64,000 nt of DNA from Novipirellula aureliae (GTDB lineage Bacteria > Planctomycetota > Planctomycetia > Pirellulales > Pirellulaceae). The stretch covers positions 457,132 to 521,131 of the forward strand of contig NZ_SJPY01000001.1 of assembly GCF_007860185.1 (NCBI RefSeq). Direction: 5' to 3'. Both the position numbers and the translations under genes were made by a program. Shown here piece after piece: positions 54,088 to 63,196 of this stretch (position 1 is its first letter; the number at the start of each line of letters is the position of its first letter). Under the pieces are notes generated by a model. It did no database searches. It saw only the letters and a list, made by a program, of their open reading frames with translations, and was not told where the DNA came from.

Positions 54088-55440
54088 ATGTCGCTTCGCC
54101 TCGTTGCCACACTCGCTCTGACCATCTCTTTTGCCACCTTTACCGATAATTTTGCTCAGGCGTGCCCGTTTTGCAGTGCCGTGGGTCAAACCATTCGTCA
54201 AGAGATGTCGATCATGGATGCCGTCGTGATTGCCACGTCGCTCCCCCACCAAGTCGGTTTTGATCCTGACACGGGTGAAGTCCGGATGCGGATCGAAGAG
54301 ATCCTCAAGGGCGATGACTTGGTCAAAGTGGGTCAAGAAGTCGATGTCATCCTCTATGGCGAAGTCAAAGAGGGCGAGAGGTTCATGCTCTCGGGAGTCG
54401 ATCCACCCGACCTGCAGTGGTCTTGTTTGCCGTTGAGCGAACGAGCGGAAATCTACGTGCGAAAAATTCCGACGCTTCCCGAGGATGAGGGCCAGCGGTT
54501 GAGGTTTTACTACGATTACTTGCAAGACGACGAAACGATGCTCTCGAGAGACGCTTATGACGAATTCGCGATTTCTTCGTATTCTGCTTTCAAGGAGATG
54601 GGACGGATCATCGAGCACGACAAGCTAATGGAATGGATGTCGATTCCCGATCTGAGTGCCGACCGCAAACGGTTGTACTTGACGATGTTGGGGGTGGTTG
54701 GCTCCGAGCAAGATTTACCCTTTTTAGAAGCCATGATGCGAAGCAGCCAAAAGAGCAGTCGCAGCGGTCTCGATGCGCTGATCGGGTGTTATCTAACGCT
54801 GTCCGGTGAAAAGGGCTTGTCGCTGGTCAACGACTTATTCCTCGACAACAAGAAAGCGTCCTACGCTGACACGTATGCAGCCATCATGGCGATCCGATTC
54901 CACGGGACCGAGGGGGATGTGATCGCCCGCAGCGCGTTGGTCGAATCGTTGCACCTCGTCCTCGACCGCGAAGACCTGGCTGATTTGGTCATTCCCGACT
55001 TGTCGCGTTGGTCGGATTGGAGCCAAGTTGAAAAGATGAAGGAGTTATTTCTAGAAGCGGACGCGGACAACAACTGGGTGCGAGTACCCGTGGTGAACTA
55101 TCTAAGGGCGTGCCCGCTACCTGAAGCGGATGAGGCACTCAAGGAGTTGGAGAAGGTTGACCCCGAGAGTATCCAGCGGGCGAGCACCTTTTTCTCGATT
55201 CCGGTCCCGGCGCAGGACACCAGCGGTGATGACGCGTCGATTCTGCGTCCATCCGATCGTTACGTAGCGGCGTCTCTCCGAGACGACGAAGCAAGCGGCG
55301 TGTTTGCAGCCGTGCGGCGAGAAAAATCGTTTGTAAACCCGCACAAATCGAACCCTTGGCATTTGTTTTACGTAGTCTCTTTAGCCCTGTCGTCCGTCAT
55401 GATTGGGCAATACTTGATATTGTCGGGCGGTGCTCTCTAG
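54088..55440 (+). CDS. Secreted CPFC protein with helical repeats and C-terminal anchor
   Basis: 450 aa. A signal peptide (RLVATLALTISFATFTDNFAQA) leads to a CPFC motif at the mature N-terminus (QACPFCSAVGQT), an OB-like beta region (about 45-130) and a helical HEAT-like repeat region (about 175-365). A membrane helix lies near the C-terminus (HLFYVVSLALSSVMIGQYLI). V393-E402 are encoded by a copy of the CTCTCCGAG palindromic repeat (55264-55290). The start is ATG 54088. It begins a likely operon with the two DUF3299-like genes (62-bp and about 94-bp gaps). Function unknown. Confidence 0.78.
   Translation: MSLRLVATLALTISFATFTDNFAQACPFCSAVGQTIRQEMSIMDAVVIATSLPHQVGFDPDTGEVRMRIEEILKGDDLVKVGQEVDVILYGEVKEGERFMLSGVDPPDLQWSCLPLSERAEIYVRKIPTLPEDEGQRLRFYYDYLQDDETMLSRDAYDEFAISSYSAFKEMGRIIEHDKLMEWMSIPDLSADRKRLYLTMLGVVGSEQDLPFLEAMMRSSQKSSRSGLDALIGCYLTLSGEKGLSLVNDLFLDNKKASYADTYAAIMAIRFHGTEGDVIARSALVESLHLVLDREDLADLVIPDLSRWSDWSQVEKMKELFLEADADNNWVRVPVVNYLRACPLPEADEALKELEKVDPESIQRASTFFSIPVPAQDTSGDDASILRPSDRYVAASLRDDEASGVFAAVRREKSFVNPHKSNPWHLFYVVSLALSSVMIGQYLILSGGAL
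55264..55290 (+). repeat. Palindromic repeat unit inside a coding sequence
   Basis: GTAGCGGCGTCTCTCC then GAGACGACGAA matches the unit of the 14524 array (GTAGC(A/C)GCGTCTCTCC...). It is in frame and encodes VAASLRDDE within the CPFC protein. Confidence 0.85.
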
Positions 55441-55502
55441 CTCGCCATCGCCTCGGGTTTGCCCGTAGCGGTTTGTTTCAATCCCCAAAGGTCAATACCG
55501 AT

Positions 55503-56207
55503 ATGACTATGACTGCCGAACCAAAAATGTCGACCACAGAGCTCTACATGTCGACTTCGGACTCATCGGTCGATTTCCCCTATCGAGCACTTAGCCGGGC
55601 GGCGATTTACTCGATCTTCTTCTTCGTTTTGTCACTGCTGGGTTTGATCCCTTTGTTCGCTCCGATGATTGTCTTGGCACTGATCGGATTCGGGTTTGCG
55701 CTCGCAGGCCTACGAGCGATCCGGCGGTATCCGAATGAGTTCAGTGGTATCGGTATTGCTCGGTTTGGCATCATTGCCAATGCATCGTTGTTCGTATGTG
55801 CCTTAGCAATGCATACGTACATTTACATGACGGAGGTTCCCGAAGGATACACGCGGGTCCCGTTTTATGAGCTGAAACAACCCGACAACGCCCCCGACGT
55901 CCCGACTGAGTTTGCAATGGAAATTGATGGTGAAAATGTCTTTATCAAAGGCTATATCCATCCTTCCTCCGGTGGTGGATTGCTAAGACAATTCATTTTG
56001 GTGCCCGACCTTGGCACATGTTGTTTCGGCGGCCAGCCGCGAAGCACGGCGATGATCGAGGTAACCGTGACAGGCGGAAAGAGCGTCGAGGGAGGAATGA
56101 CGAAGCGGAAATTGGCTGGCAAATTTATTCTTAACCGCGTTCCACAAAAGAAGACTGACTTTGACAACATTGTGTTCTATCGCTTAAAAGCTGACCAAGT
56201 CCAGTAA
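55503..56207 (+). CDS. Membrane protein with DUF4190-like helices and DUF3299-like domain
   Basis: 234 aa. Two membrane helices with a Gly-Arg loop (AIYSIFFFVLSLLGLIPLFA, then FGFALAGLRAIRRYP and IANASLFVCALAMHTYIY) resemble DUF4190. The C-terminal extracytoplasmic domain (about 130-234) carries ENVFIKGYIHPS, FILVPDLGTCCFGGQP and TVTGGKSV..., the pattern of DUF3299 as I remember it, with a conserved Cys pair (CCFG). The start is ATG 55503. The next gene carries a second DUF3299-like domain. Confidence 0.78.
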   Translation: MTMTAEPKMSTTELYMSTSDSSVDFPYRALSRAAIYSIFFFVLSLLGLIPLFAPMIVLALIGFGFALAGLRAIRRYPNEFSGIGIARFGIIANASLFVCALAMHTYIYMTEVPEGYTRVPFYELKQPDNAPDVPTEFAMEIDGENVFIKGYIHPSSGGGLLRQFILVPDLGTCCFGGQPRSTAMIEVTVTGGKSVEGGMTKRKLAGKFILNRVPQKKTDFDNIVFYRLKADQVQ

Positions 56208-56213
56208 GTTCAG

Positions 56214-56300
56214 TGTTCAGTGTTCAGTAAGTCCAGTAAGTTCAGTAGCCGTGTCTCTCTGAGAGGCGAATCGCAGCGGTGTCTCGGAGAGACACCGCGA
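56214..56300. repeat. Palindromic repeat between the two DUF3299-like genes
   Basis: Short direct GTTCAGTGTTCAGT pieces are followed by GTAGCCGTGTCTCTCTGAGAG and GCGGTGTCTCGGAGAGACACCGC, a strong hairpin. It is a variant of the 14524 family and ends just before the next reading frame. Confidence 0.75.
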
Positions 56301-56301
56301 C

Positions 56302-56865
56302 TTGTTCCACAAACCCTTGGGTATTGTTTTGACATTTTTACTCGCTCGCCATCGCCAAGCCGTTGCCCTTTTGATGTTCGTTTTTCTCTCGAGCATGGCA
56401 ACGGCTCAGGAGGAGGAGACTCGCAAGCCGGTTGAGATTCGCAAGAGCAGCGAAGCATCGATTGCGAAGGGGGATATCACCTTTGATGATCTACAGTTTG
56501 AGATCACGAAGGATGCCTCCTTCGAAAAAGGGATGTTAAGCAAAGACGTCAAACGGCTTGATGGGTTGAAGGTCAAACTTCGCGGCTACATTTTGCCGAG
56601 CACCTTGTTCAAAGAAACCGATATCGAGCAATTCGTTTTGGTTCGTGACAACCAAGAATGTTGTTTTGGTCCCGGTGCGGCATTGTTCGACTGCGTGATC
56701 ATTGAAATGCTTCCCGGCCGGACGACCGATTTTGTGACTCGCCCCGTCACGGTGACGGGGAAGTTCAAAATCGAAACGGAAAAGTACAAATATCCTGGCG
56801 GCAAAGGGCCTGGCGGGGCCAGCCATTTTGCGATCTTCAAAATTGCTGGCGAATCGGTAAAGTAG
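56302..56865 (+). CDS. Secreted DUF3299-like protein
   Basis: 187 aa from TTG 56302; a start at TTG 56329 (LTFLLARHRQAVALLMFVFL) is equally possible. The signal peptide is VALLMFVFLSSMATAQ. The mature part has LDGLKVKLRGYILPST, FVLVRDNQECCFGPGAAL and PVTVTGKFKI, the same core as the preceding protein, including the CCFG pair. The tandem arrangement suggests duplication or a shared complex. Function unknown; the Cys pair could bind metal. Confidence 0.75.
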   Translation: MFHKPLGIVLTFLLARHRQAVALLMFVFLSSMATAQEEETRKPVEIRKSSEASIAKGDITFDDLQFEITKDASFEKGMLSKDVKRLDGLKVKLRGYILPSTLFKETDIEQFVLVRDNQECCFGPGAALFDCVIIEMLPGRTTDFVTRPVTVTGKFKIETEKYKYPGGKGPGGASHFAIFKIAGESVK

Positions 56866-56885
56866 TCAATCAACGACTTGGGCCG

Positions 56886-58205
56886 CTATTCGGGCAACCT
56901 GCCTTGCTCGACCATTGGGAAATCGCCCGTCAAGCCTTCCACCATGAACGCAACCAAGTCCTTCTTCTCTTGCTCGGTCAGGTTTAGCTTCATCATTTTG
57001 TCGCTGAGCCAAGGGTTGGCGTGTCCGCCGAGGTCATACCATTCGATCACTTCTTCGAGTGTTGCTTGGCTACCATCGTGCATGTAGGGCGGCGAAGCGG
57101 CGACATTTCGCATCGTTGGCGTTTTGAATGCGCCACGATCCTTGTCTTCTTTCGTGATTTCATAACGTCCAAGGTCAGGCTTCTCTGCGTCCATTCCAAC
57201 GCCAATATTGTGATATTGTTCGTCCGTGAAATTCGCACCGGCGTGACAAGCGGTACAGTTCGCTTTTCCAAACGTCAACTCCATTCCTCGCTCGGCCGAT
57301 TCACTCATCGGGTGTTTCGCATACGCGGCTTTCAACGCATCGTATTGCTCCTTCAATTCCGGTTCTTCATCCAAGTAATCCAGGTCCTCGGCAAACGTTT
57401 TTTCAAACTGTTTTAGTGGAGCATAGTAGTCATAAGGTGCTGGCCCGGTCACGATTGCTCGTTCGAAGGTTGCAAGAGCTTTACCCACATTCTCGATCGT
57501 TAATCCATCGGGGAAAATCGCATTGAATTGAAGTTTGTAACCTGGGATCGCGGTCAGACATTCGACACAGGTTGAATGTGTATTTCCCATTTCGATCGGG
57601 TTTTCGATCGGACCAACGGCTTGCTCTTCGAGCGATGCGGCGCGTCCGTCGTGGAATTGAGCTTTGCTCAAAATGCGATTGTAAGCGACGGGTGAATTGC
57701 GATTTCCCTCTTGATCACGCACACCAATCCCGAACTGCGTATTGGCACCGTAGCCTTGGTCTGGGTCGTGGCAAGACGCACATGAAATGGTGGAGTCCGA
57801 AGAGAGACGAGGATCGAAATAAAGTTGTCGCCCCAATTCGATCTTCGCTCGGGTCATTGGATTGTCGGCTGGTATGTGGAGATTCGCTTTCGCGGCATCA
57901 AGCCCCTGTGGAAGCGATACCTCGAGGGTCTCGTGGACGCTGGGGTTTGCCAACCATTCCATCAATTCCTCTGTCGTCAAATCACCTCCGCTAGAATCAC
58001 TGGTTTGGGGAATGCCGGTAAGCAGGTCTCCTTCCCCAAGCACCACTTGGTTGGACATCGCTTTCGATGCGGTTGGTAGATCGGCCATCGCGACCGAATG
58101 AGCACTGACAAGCAGTATCGCTACCGAGAGCGTTAGAGAGCATACGCTTGGACAGGTGGTTGGCAACAACGGTTTGGTCAAATGACGATTGCACATAAAA
58201 GTCAT
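56886..58205 (-). CDS. Secreted di-heme cytochrome c peroxidase (MauG/CcpA family)
   Basis: 439 aa. Reduces hydrogen peroxide with electrons from cytochrome c in the periplasm. A signal peptide (SLTLSVAILLVSAHSVAMA) is present. Heme site 1 is ISCASCHDPDQGYG and heme site 2 is NCTACHAGANFTD. Family motifs include LGRQLYFDPRLS, FGIGVRDQEGNRNSP and FKTPTMRNVAASPPYMHDGS with the distal Met/His region. Several in-frame ATGs precede the signal; 58205 is a best guess, 58196 is close. It stands alone and converges on the DUF3299-like gene. Confidence 0.93.
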   Translation of the reverse strand: MTFMCNRHLTKPLLPTTCPSVCSLTLSVAILLVSAHSVAMADLPTASKAMSNQVVLGEGDLLTGIPQTSDSSGGDLTTEELMEWLANPSVHETLEVSLPQGLDAAKANLHIPADNPMTRAKIELGRQLYFDPRLSSDSTISCASCHDPDQGYGANTQFGIGVRDQEGNRNSPVAYNRILSKAQFHDGRAASLEEQAVGPIENPIEMGNTHSTCVECLTAIPGYKLQFNAIFPDGLTIENVGKALATFERAIVTGPAPYDYYAPLKQFEKTFAEDLDYLDEEPELKEQYDALKAAYAKHPMSESAERGMELTFGKANCTACHAGANFTDEQYHNIGVGMDAEKPDLGRYEITKEDKDRGAFKTPTMRNVAASPPYMHDGSQATLEEVIEWYDLGGHANPWLSDKMMKLNLTEQEKKDLVAFMVEGLTGDFPMVEQGRLPE

Positions 58206-58456
58206 CTCGTGGTGGTAAGGAGGTAGGAAGGGGGGCAGCATTCGGATCAAGCGGCCCATTGTAACCGAGTTGTCCCGCGGTTTCATCTATTGGCTCAGCG
58301 AATTCAGGCAGCCTCGCCGCGGGTGTCGCTCTGTTCCCCGAGCGGAAAGCGTTCACCGGCTGGCTCGTTCCAAGTTACGAACCCAGGTCTTTCGATTTTC
58401 AGCAGCCGAGATTTTTTCCGCCCCAAACGAGACGGGTTGACTACGTCGACAAGCCA

Positions 58457-59545
58457 CTAACGGACGACTCGCCCGCTCGTGCTGCCGCCCATTAACGATT
58501 CCACTTCCGCACGTGTCGAATAGTTGACGTCGCCGAGAATGCTGTGTTTCAGACAGGATGCGGCGACGGCGAAACGGAGTGCCGTTTGTGGTTCGCTTAG
58601 CTCATCGGTCGTCAACGCAAAAATCAGTCCTGCGGCAAAGGAATCCCCGCCACCCACACGATCAACGATGTTCTTAATCGAATAAGCATGGTAGTTGCCG
58701 TTTTCGTCGAGCGGGGCAAAGTACGGTTGGTCGCTAGACGCGTCATAGAGCATTGCACCCCAATTGTTGTGCGAAGCCGAGATACTTTCGCGTAGCGTGA
58801 TGCCAACCTTTTTGACATTGGGGAACTGAGCTACCAATTGTCGAGCGACGTCGGGGTAGCGACGGGTATCGAGAATCCCACTTTCCACATTCGTCTCGTG
58901 GGCGTGAATGCCTAGTACATCGGCGCAGTCCTCTTCGTTGGCAATCACGACATCGAGATAAGGCAGTAGTTTTCGCATCGTTTGCTCGGCCAATTCACGA
59001 GGTTTTTTCGACGCCTCCCATTGCCAAAGCTTTTTGCGAAAATTCAGGTCACAGGACACGGTGACTCCCGCAGCCTGTGCGCGCTCAGCGGCCACCCGTG
59101 TTGCCTCGGCGGCGGTTGCTGACAACGCAGGCGTGATCCCGCTGAGGTGCAACCAGGATGCGTCGACGAAGATCTGGTCCCAATCATATTCGTCCGCTGG
59201 CGTGATCGAGATCGAGGAATCCGCACGGTCGTACACGACGTTACTCGGTCTTTGGTTGGCACCGGTTTCCAAAAAGTACAGACCCAACCGACCGCGGTCG
59301 GTACGCACAACCGAATGGGTATCGATGCCAACCGAGCGGAGGGTGTCGATGGTTGCATCGGCGAGAACATGCTTGGGCAGCGCGGTCACGAATCGTGCTT
59401 GGCCGCCAAAGTTACAAATCGATGACGCAACACTGGCTTCTGCACCGGCATAGATGACGTCAAATTGACGGGTTTGTCGTAAGCGTAAATGGCCGGGGGT
59501 TGCCAAGCGGCACATGATTTCGCCAAAGGTTACAATCGTGTTCAT
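58457..59545 (-). CDS. kdgK: Sugar kinase of the PfkB family, likely 2-keto-3-deoxygluconate kinase
   Basis: 362 aa. PfkB fold with ITFGEIMCRL-type start (here IVTFGEIMCRLATPG), GAEASVASSICNFGG, the sugar-binding stretch and the C-terminal signature DRVGGGDSFAAGLIF with the catalytic Asp. Its neighbour encodes KDPG aldolase, so phosphorylation of KDG to KDPG is the likely reaction. It is divergent from eda with a 170-bp shared upstream region. Confidence 0.88.
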   Translation of the reverse strand: MNTIVTFGEIMCRLATPGHLRLRQTRQFDVIYAGAEASVASSICNFGGQARFVTALPKHVLADATIDTLRSVGIDTHSVVRTDRGRLGLYFLETGANQRPSNVVYDRADSSISITPADEYDWDQIFVDASWLHLSGITPALSATAAEATRVAAERAQAAGVTVSCDLNFRKKLWQWEASKKPRELAEQTMRKLLPYLDVVIANEEDCADVLGIHAHETNVESGILDTRRYPDVARQLVAQFPNVKKVGITLRESISASHNNWGAMLYDASSDQPYFAPLDENGNYHAYSIKNIVDRVGGGDSFAAGLIFALTTDELSEPQTALRFAVAASCLKHSILGDVNYSTRAEVESLMGGSTSGRVVR

Positions 59546-59701
59546 AGTCTTGCGTGAGTGGGATGTAGCGATGTCGAGAATTGGAACCGATTATCTTACA
59601 ATGGTCAGAGGCAACCACAAGTGTTGCTGTTTCACCGCGAGGGCATCGCCCCGCGAACGCGTCACAAAAACGCGTCCCTACGGGCGCGCAGCAAACGAAA
59701 C

Positions 59702-59707
59702 AAAGGA
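59702..59707 (+). promoter_or_regulatory. Shine-Dalgarno of eda
   Basis: AAAGGA, 8 nt before ATG 59716. It supports that start over ATG 59707, which overlaps the site. Confidence 0.6.
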
Positions 59708-59715
59708 TGAACAAC

Positions 59716-60381
59716 ATGAAATCACTATTTTCAGCCGACTTGCTCCAGCGAATCGAGAGGTGTGCTGTGATCGCCGTCCTCGTGATCGACCGCGTGGAGC
59801 ATGGTCCTCCATTGGCCAAAGCACTTCTAGCGGGTGGGATCGATGTGATGGAATTGACGCTTCGGACCCCCGAGGCCATTGGGGCCCTGCAGGCGATTCG
59901 CGCCGAGGTTCCTGAGATGGTCGCAGGGATTGGCACGATTTTGACGGCGGAGCAAGTCGACGAGGTGGTTGCCGCCGACGCCGCCTTTGGAGTCGCCCCC
60001 GGCTTCAATCGTCGCGTCGTTGAAAAAGCACAAGAGCGAGGTTTGCCTTTTGCACCAGGCGTCACAACCGCGTCGGAAATCGAGGCAGCTGCCGAAATGG
60101 GATGCCGAGAACTGAAGTTTTTTCCAGCCCAGCCAAGTGGCGGAATGGCCTATCTGTCAGCCACCGCAGCACCCTACGCGCATCTCGGTTTGCGATTCAT
60201 TCCGCTCGGTGGTTTGAACATGGGTAATATGGCGGACTATCTGAAAAGCGACTTGGTTGCGGCGATTGGCGGATCATGGATCGCACCAAGGAATCTCATC
60301 AAACAAGAGGACTGGTCTGCAATTACCGACAACGCTGCCGAGGCAAAACGGCTAATTGAGCGGATCAAGGCTGCTAGCTGA
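59716..60381 (+). CDS. eda: 2-keto-3-deoxy-6-phosphogluconate aldolase
   Basis: 221 aa. Splits KDPG into pyruvate and glyceraldehyde 3-phosphate. The active-site motifs are VIAVLVIDRVEHG, MELTLRTPEA (Glu), GVGTIL-like GIGTILTA, and ELKFFPAQPSGG with the Schiff-base lysine. Length is standard (about 213). With the divergent kdgK it can process KDG from gluconate, galacturonate or alginate-type sugars. The start is ATG 59716 because the ATG at 59707 would overlap the Shine-Dalgarno. Confidence 0.95.
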   Translation: MKSLFSADLLQRIERCAVIAVLVIDRVEHGPPLAKALLAGGIDVMELTLRTPEAIGALQAIRAEVPEMVAGIGTILTAEQVDEVVAADAAFGVAPGFNRRVVEKAQERGLPFAPGVTTASEIEAAAEMGCRELKFFPAQPSGGMAYLSATAAPYAHLGLRFIPLGGLNMGNMADYLKSDLVAAIGGSWIAPRNLIKQEDWSAITDNAAEAKRLIERIKAAS

Positions 60382-60787
60382 GTGTTTTGCTCCTGTTTTC
60401 CGCAGGGAATTTGAAAGAATTGTGTAAAATTGAGGGAAAAAGTATGCGAAACGCCAAACATTGGGCATACTAGGGGACGCTGAACGATTATTCGATCGTT
60501 CAGCGTGGTCGATTGTTGGCTTTAGGTCACTTATTGGGGCCAGCGTTGTACCATTTTGAAATCGCTTGTTTACAATAATAAAGGTGGATTCGAGAACGCT
60601 ATGCTGGTCCTAATGGCTGGTTCAGGATCGAATGCACAAGCGAATGCACAAGCGAATGTCCAAGCGGTTACGCGATTCACAGCAGAGCAACGACGAAAGC
60701 ATACAGGCTGAATAGAAACAGGCTGAATAGAAACAGGCCAAAGGAAAAAACAGGTTCAAGAACCTAAATTGAAGGGTAGAAAGTTAT
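60382..60787. other. Spacer with two inverted repeats before pilM
   Basis: About 405 bp without a gene. ACGCTGAACGAT-tattcg-ATCGTTCAGCGT (60477-60506) is a perfect 12-bp stem; AGTATGC...GCATACT (60441-60471) nests just before it. Together they may end eda transcription, though no T-run follows. Short repeats (CAAGCGAATG, ACAGGCTGAATAGAA) occur at about 60640-60740. Confidence 0.4.
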
Positions 60788-63106
60788 ATGGCTGCTAATG
60801 AGGGAGTGTGGGGAATCGAGATCGGTCAATCAGCGCTCAAAGCGTTGCATTGTTCGTTGGTAGACGGTGAGGTTGTTGCCGATGCCTTCGATTTAATCGA
60901 ATACCCAAAAATCTTGAGCCAACCGGATGCCAATCCTGATGAATTGATTGCCGATGCGCTTGAACAATTACTGCAGCGGAACGATGGTTTCAATGACAAC
61001 GTCACGATCAGTGTACCGGGGCAAAGTGGTCTAGCGAAATTTTTCAAGCCACCTCCGGTCGAAGTCAAAAAGATAGCGGACATCGTCCGCTACGAAGCAC
61101 GCCAACAGATTCCGTTCGATTTGGCGGACGTGGTTTGGGATCATCAAATGATGCCTGGCAGTATGATTGAAGAGGGCTACGCTTTGGAAAGCGAAGTCGG
61201 GCTGTTCGCGATGAAGCAAGAACAGGTCTATCGGCAAATGAAACCGTTTGCGGAAGCTGATCTGGAAGTGGACCAAATTCAGTTGGCTCCGATCGCGCTC
61301 TACAATATGGTCGCATACGACCGGATGCATGAGCGTCTCGATAACGAGATTTTTGACCCCGACAATCCGCCTAGCTCCATCGTGCTCTTGTCGATTGGCA
61401 CCGATTCGAGCGACTTAATCATCACCAATGGTTTTCGCATTTGGCAACGCAGTATGCCGATCGGTGGTAATCACTTTACGCGTCAATTGTCAAAAGACTT
61501 GAAATTGACGTTTGCCAAAGCGGAGCATTTGAAACGCAATGCTCGTGAAGCGACCGACCCGAAGTTAGTCTTTCAAACGATGCGTCCGGTGTTTAATGAT
61601 CTTGTCACGGAAGTCCAACGATCGATCGGGTTTTTTCGTAGCATCGACAAGCAGGCCGAAATTGGCGAAATGCTGATCTCGGGCAATACGGTCAAAATGC
61701 CGGGTTTGGCTGCATACTTGGCAAAGAATTTGGGCTTCGAGGTCAACACACTCGACCGCTTCAATCGTCTCAGTGGCGATGATGTGTTGTCGATCCCCAC
61801 ATTCCGGGACAACGCACCCACGTTTGGCGTTTGTTACGGATTGTGTCTACAAGGATTGGACTTGGCACCGATTCACGCCAGTTTGGTGCCGCAAGAGATT
61901 TTGACCGAGCGTATGATTCGAGCCAAGAAACCGTGGGCCTTGGCCGCCGTTGCGGCGCTGTTGGTTGGGATGCTCGGGCACTACATTTTTGTCGAACGGA
62001 GTTGGGCGGTAACGCATCCCGATCTTTGGCAACAAGCTCAATCCGCAGTGACGCAAATGTCGAGCTATTCGGGACAACAGAAAGAGGCCGATGAGCTGTT
62101 GTTGACGAAATTAACGTTCCTCAATGAGCTTGGGAAAGAGGTGTCGGGAAATGCCGAAAAACGTTTGAAGTGGATGGAAGCTCTGCAAGCGATCAATTCG
62201 GCAATTCCTCGGATGGAATTCCCTGACGGCAAGATCCCCAACGCAAAAGAATTGCCCTATGAAGATCGCATTGATATTCACATCACTCGGATCGAGAGTA
62301 AGTATGTTAGCGATCTGACACTATGGTGGTCCTTCTCAACGGCCGCACGATTCAAGGAAGAAATGCTAAACTGGACCAAAATCACTGGGAAACCGATTCC
62401 TGATGATGTCGACACCGATCCCTACGCAGGATTCGGTACCGAGGCGGGTATGGCGGCGCCTGCGGAAGCACCCATTTATGATTCAGCCTATGATTCAGCA
62501 GGGACTGCCTATGATTCAACAGGGACTGCCACCGGAGAGTTTGGCGCTGAGGTGAACCCAGCATTGGCGAAACTCGCCACGTTGCAAGGACCTTCCGGTG
62601 ATGGATGGATTATCGAAATGCATGGGTATCACTACTACAACAGTTCGAAGTATATGGGCAAGGAAGGCAATAACCACATTCAGGCCTACTTGACGACCAA
62701 CTTCATGCTCAAACCGATTCTGGTTCCTGATGAGACGGGCAAGATGGTTTCATTCACGCCGCGCCAATTTGGATTTTCGTATCCGATTTTGCTTGAGGAT
62801 GGGAGACCTCAGTTGGTTTCAATCCCCAATCCTGATTTCGATCCTGAAGCGATCGCCTTGGCCCAACAGGCCTTGCAGATGAATGAGATTCCACTCGGAC
62901 AAACGGCTCAAGAGCTAGAAGATCTCATCGAAGAACCCGCTACATTGGAGGTTTTGAAGCTTGACTTCGTTTACCAAATCGTTTGGCAACCGACGACGAT
63001 GGCGGACCGGTTGGAAGTCAAGCGTCTCGCCGAAGAAGCCAAGGCCGCCGAGGAAGCCGCTGCCGCCGAGGCCGCGGCCCAATCGGTTGCCGCCATACCA
63101 CAGTAA
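60788..63106 (+). CDS. pilM: Type IV pilus inner-membrane platform protein, PilM-PilN fusion
   Basis: 772 aa. The N-terminal part (about 1-360) is an actin-like PilM domain (VWGIEIGQSALKALHCS, VTISVPGQSGLAKFFKPP, PFDLADVVWDHQ, LLSIGTDSSDLIITNG, ISGNTVKMPGLAAYL). At 362-385 it passes into HASLVPQEILTERMIRAKKP, which resembles the INLLP-type N-terminus of PilN. A membrane helix (about 386-404) and a PilN-like extracytoplasmic domain ending in a charged Glu/Ala tail follow. PilM and PilN are usually separate proteins that bind each other. The next gene looks like PilO. Confidence 0.85.
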   Translation: MAANEGVWGIEIGQSALKALHCSLVDGEVVADAFDLIEYPKILSQPDANPDELIADALEQLLQRNDGFNDNVTISVPGQSGLAKFFKPPPVEVKKIADIVRYEARQQIPFDLADVVWDHQMMPGSMIEEGYALESEVGLFAMKQEQVYRQMKPFAEADLEVDQIQLAPIALYNMVAYDRMHERLDNEIFDPDNPPSSIVLLSIGTDSSDLIITNGFRIWQRSMPIGGNHFTRQLSKDLKLTFAKAEHLKRNAREATDPKLVFQTMRPVFNDLVTEVQRSIGFFRSIDKQAEIGEMLISGNTVKMPGLAAYLAKNLGFEVNTLDRFNRLSGDDVLSIPTFRDNAPTFGVCYGLCLQGLDLAPIHASLVPQEILTERMIRAKKPWALAAVAALLVGMLGHYIFVERSWAVTHPDLWQQAQSAVTQMSSYSGQQKEADELLLTKLTFLNELGKEVSGNAEKRLKWMEALQAINSAIPRMEFPDGKIPNAKELPYEDRIDIHITRIESKYVSDLTLWWSFSTAARFKEEMLNWTKITGKPIPDDVDTDPYAGFGTEAGMAAPAEAPIYDSAYDSAGTAYDSTGTATGEFGAEVNPALAKLATLQGPSGDGWIIEMHGYHYYNSSKYMGKEGNNHIQAYLTTNFMLKPILVPDETGKMVSFTPRQFGFSYPILLEDGRPQLVSIPNPDFDPEAIALAQQALQMNEIPLGQTAQELEDLIEEPATLEVLKLDFVYQIVWQPTTMADRLEVKRLAEEAKAAEEAAAAEAAAQSVAAIPQ

Positions 63107-63196
63107 ACCGTCCCCAGTCATAAACCGCCCCTCGTAACGCGTCTACTACTACTTCACTTTTCTATTCGCCTGCTCGTCACTTAACCGAGTTATCTC

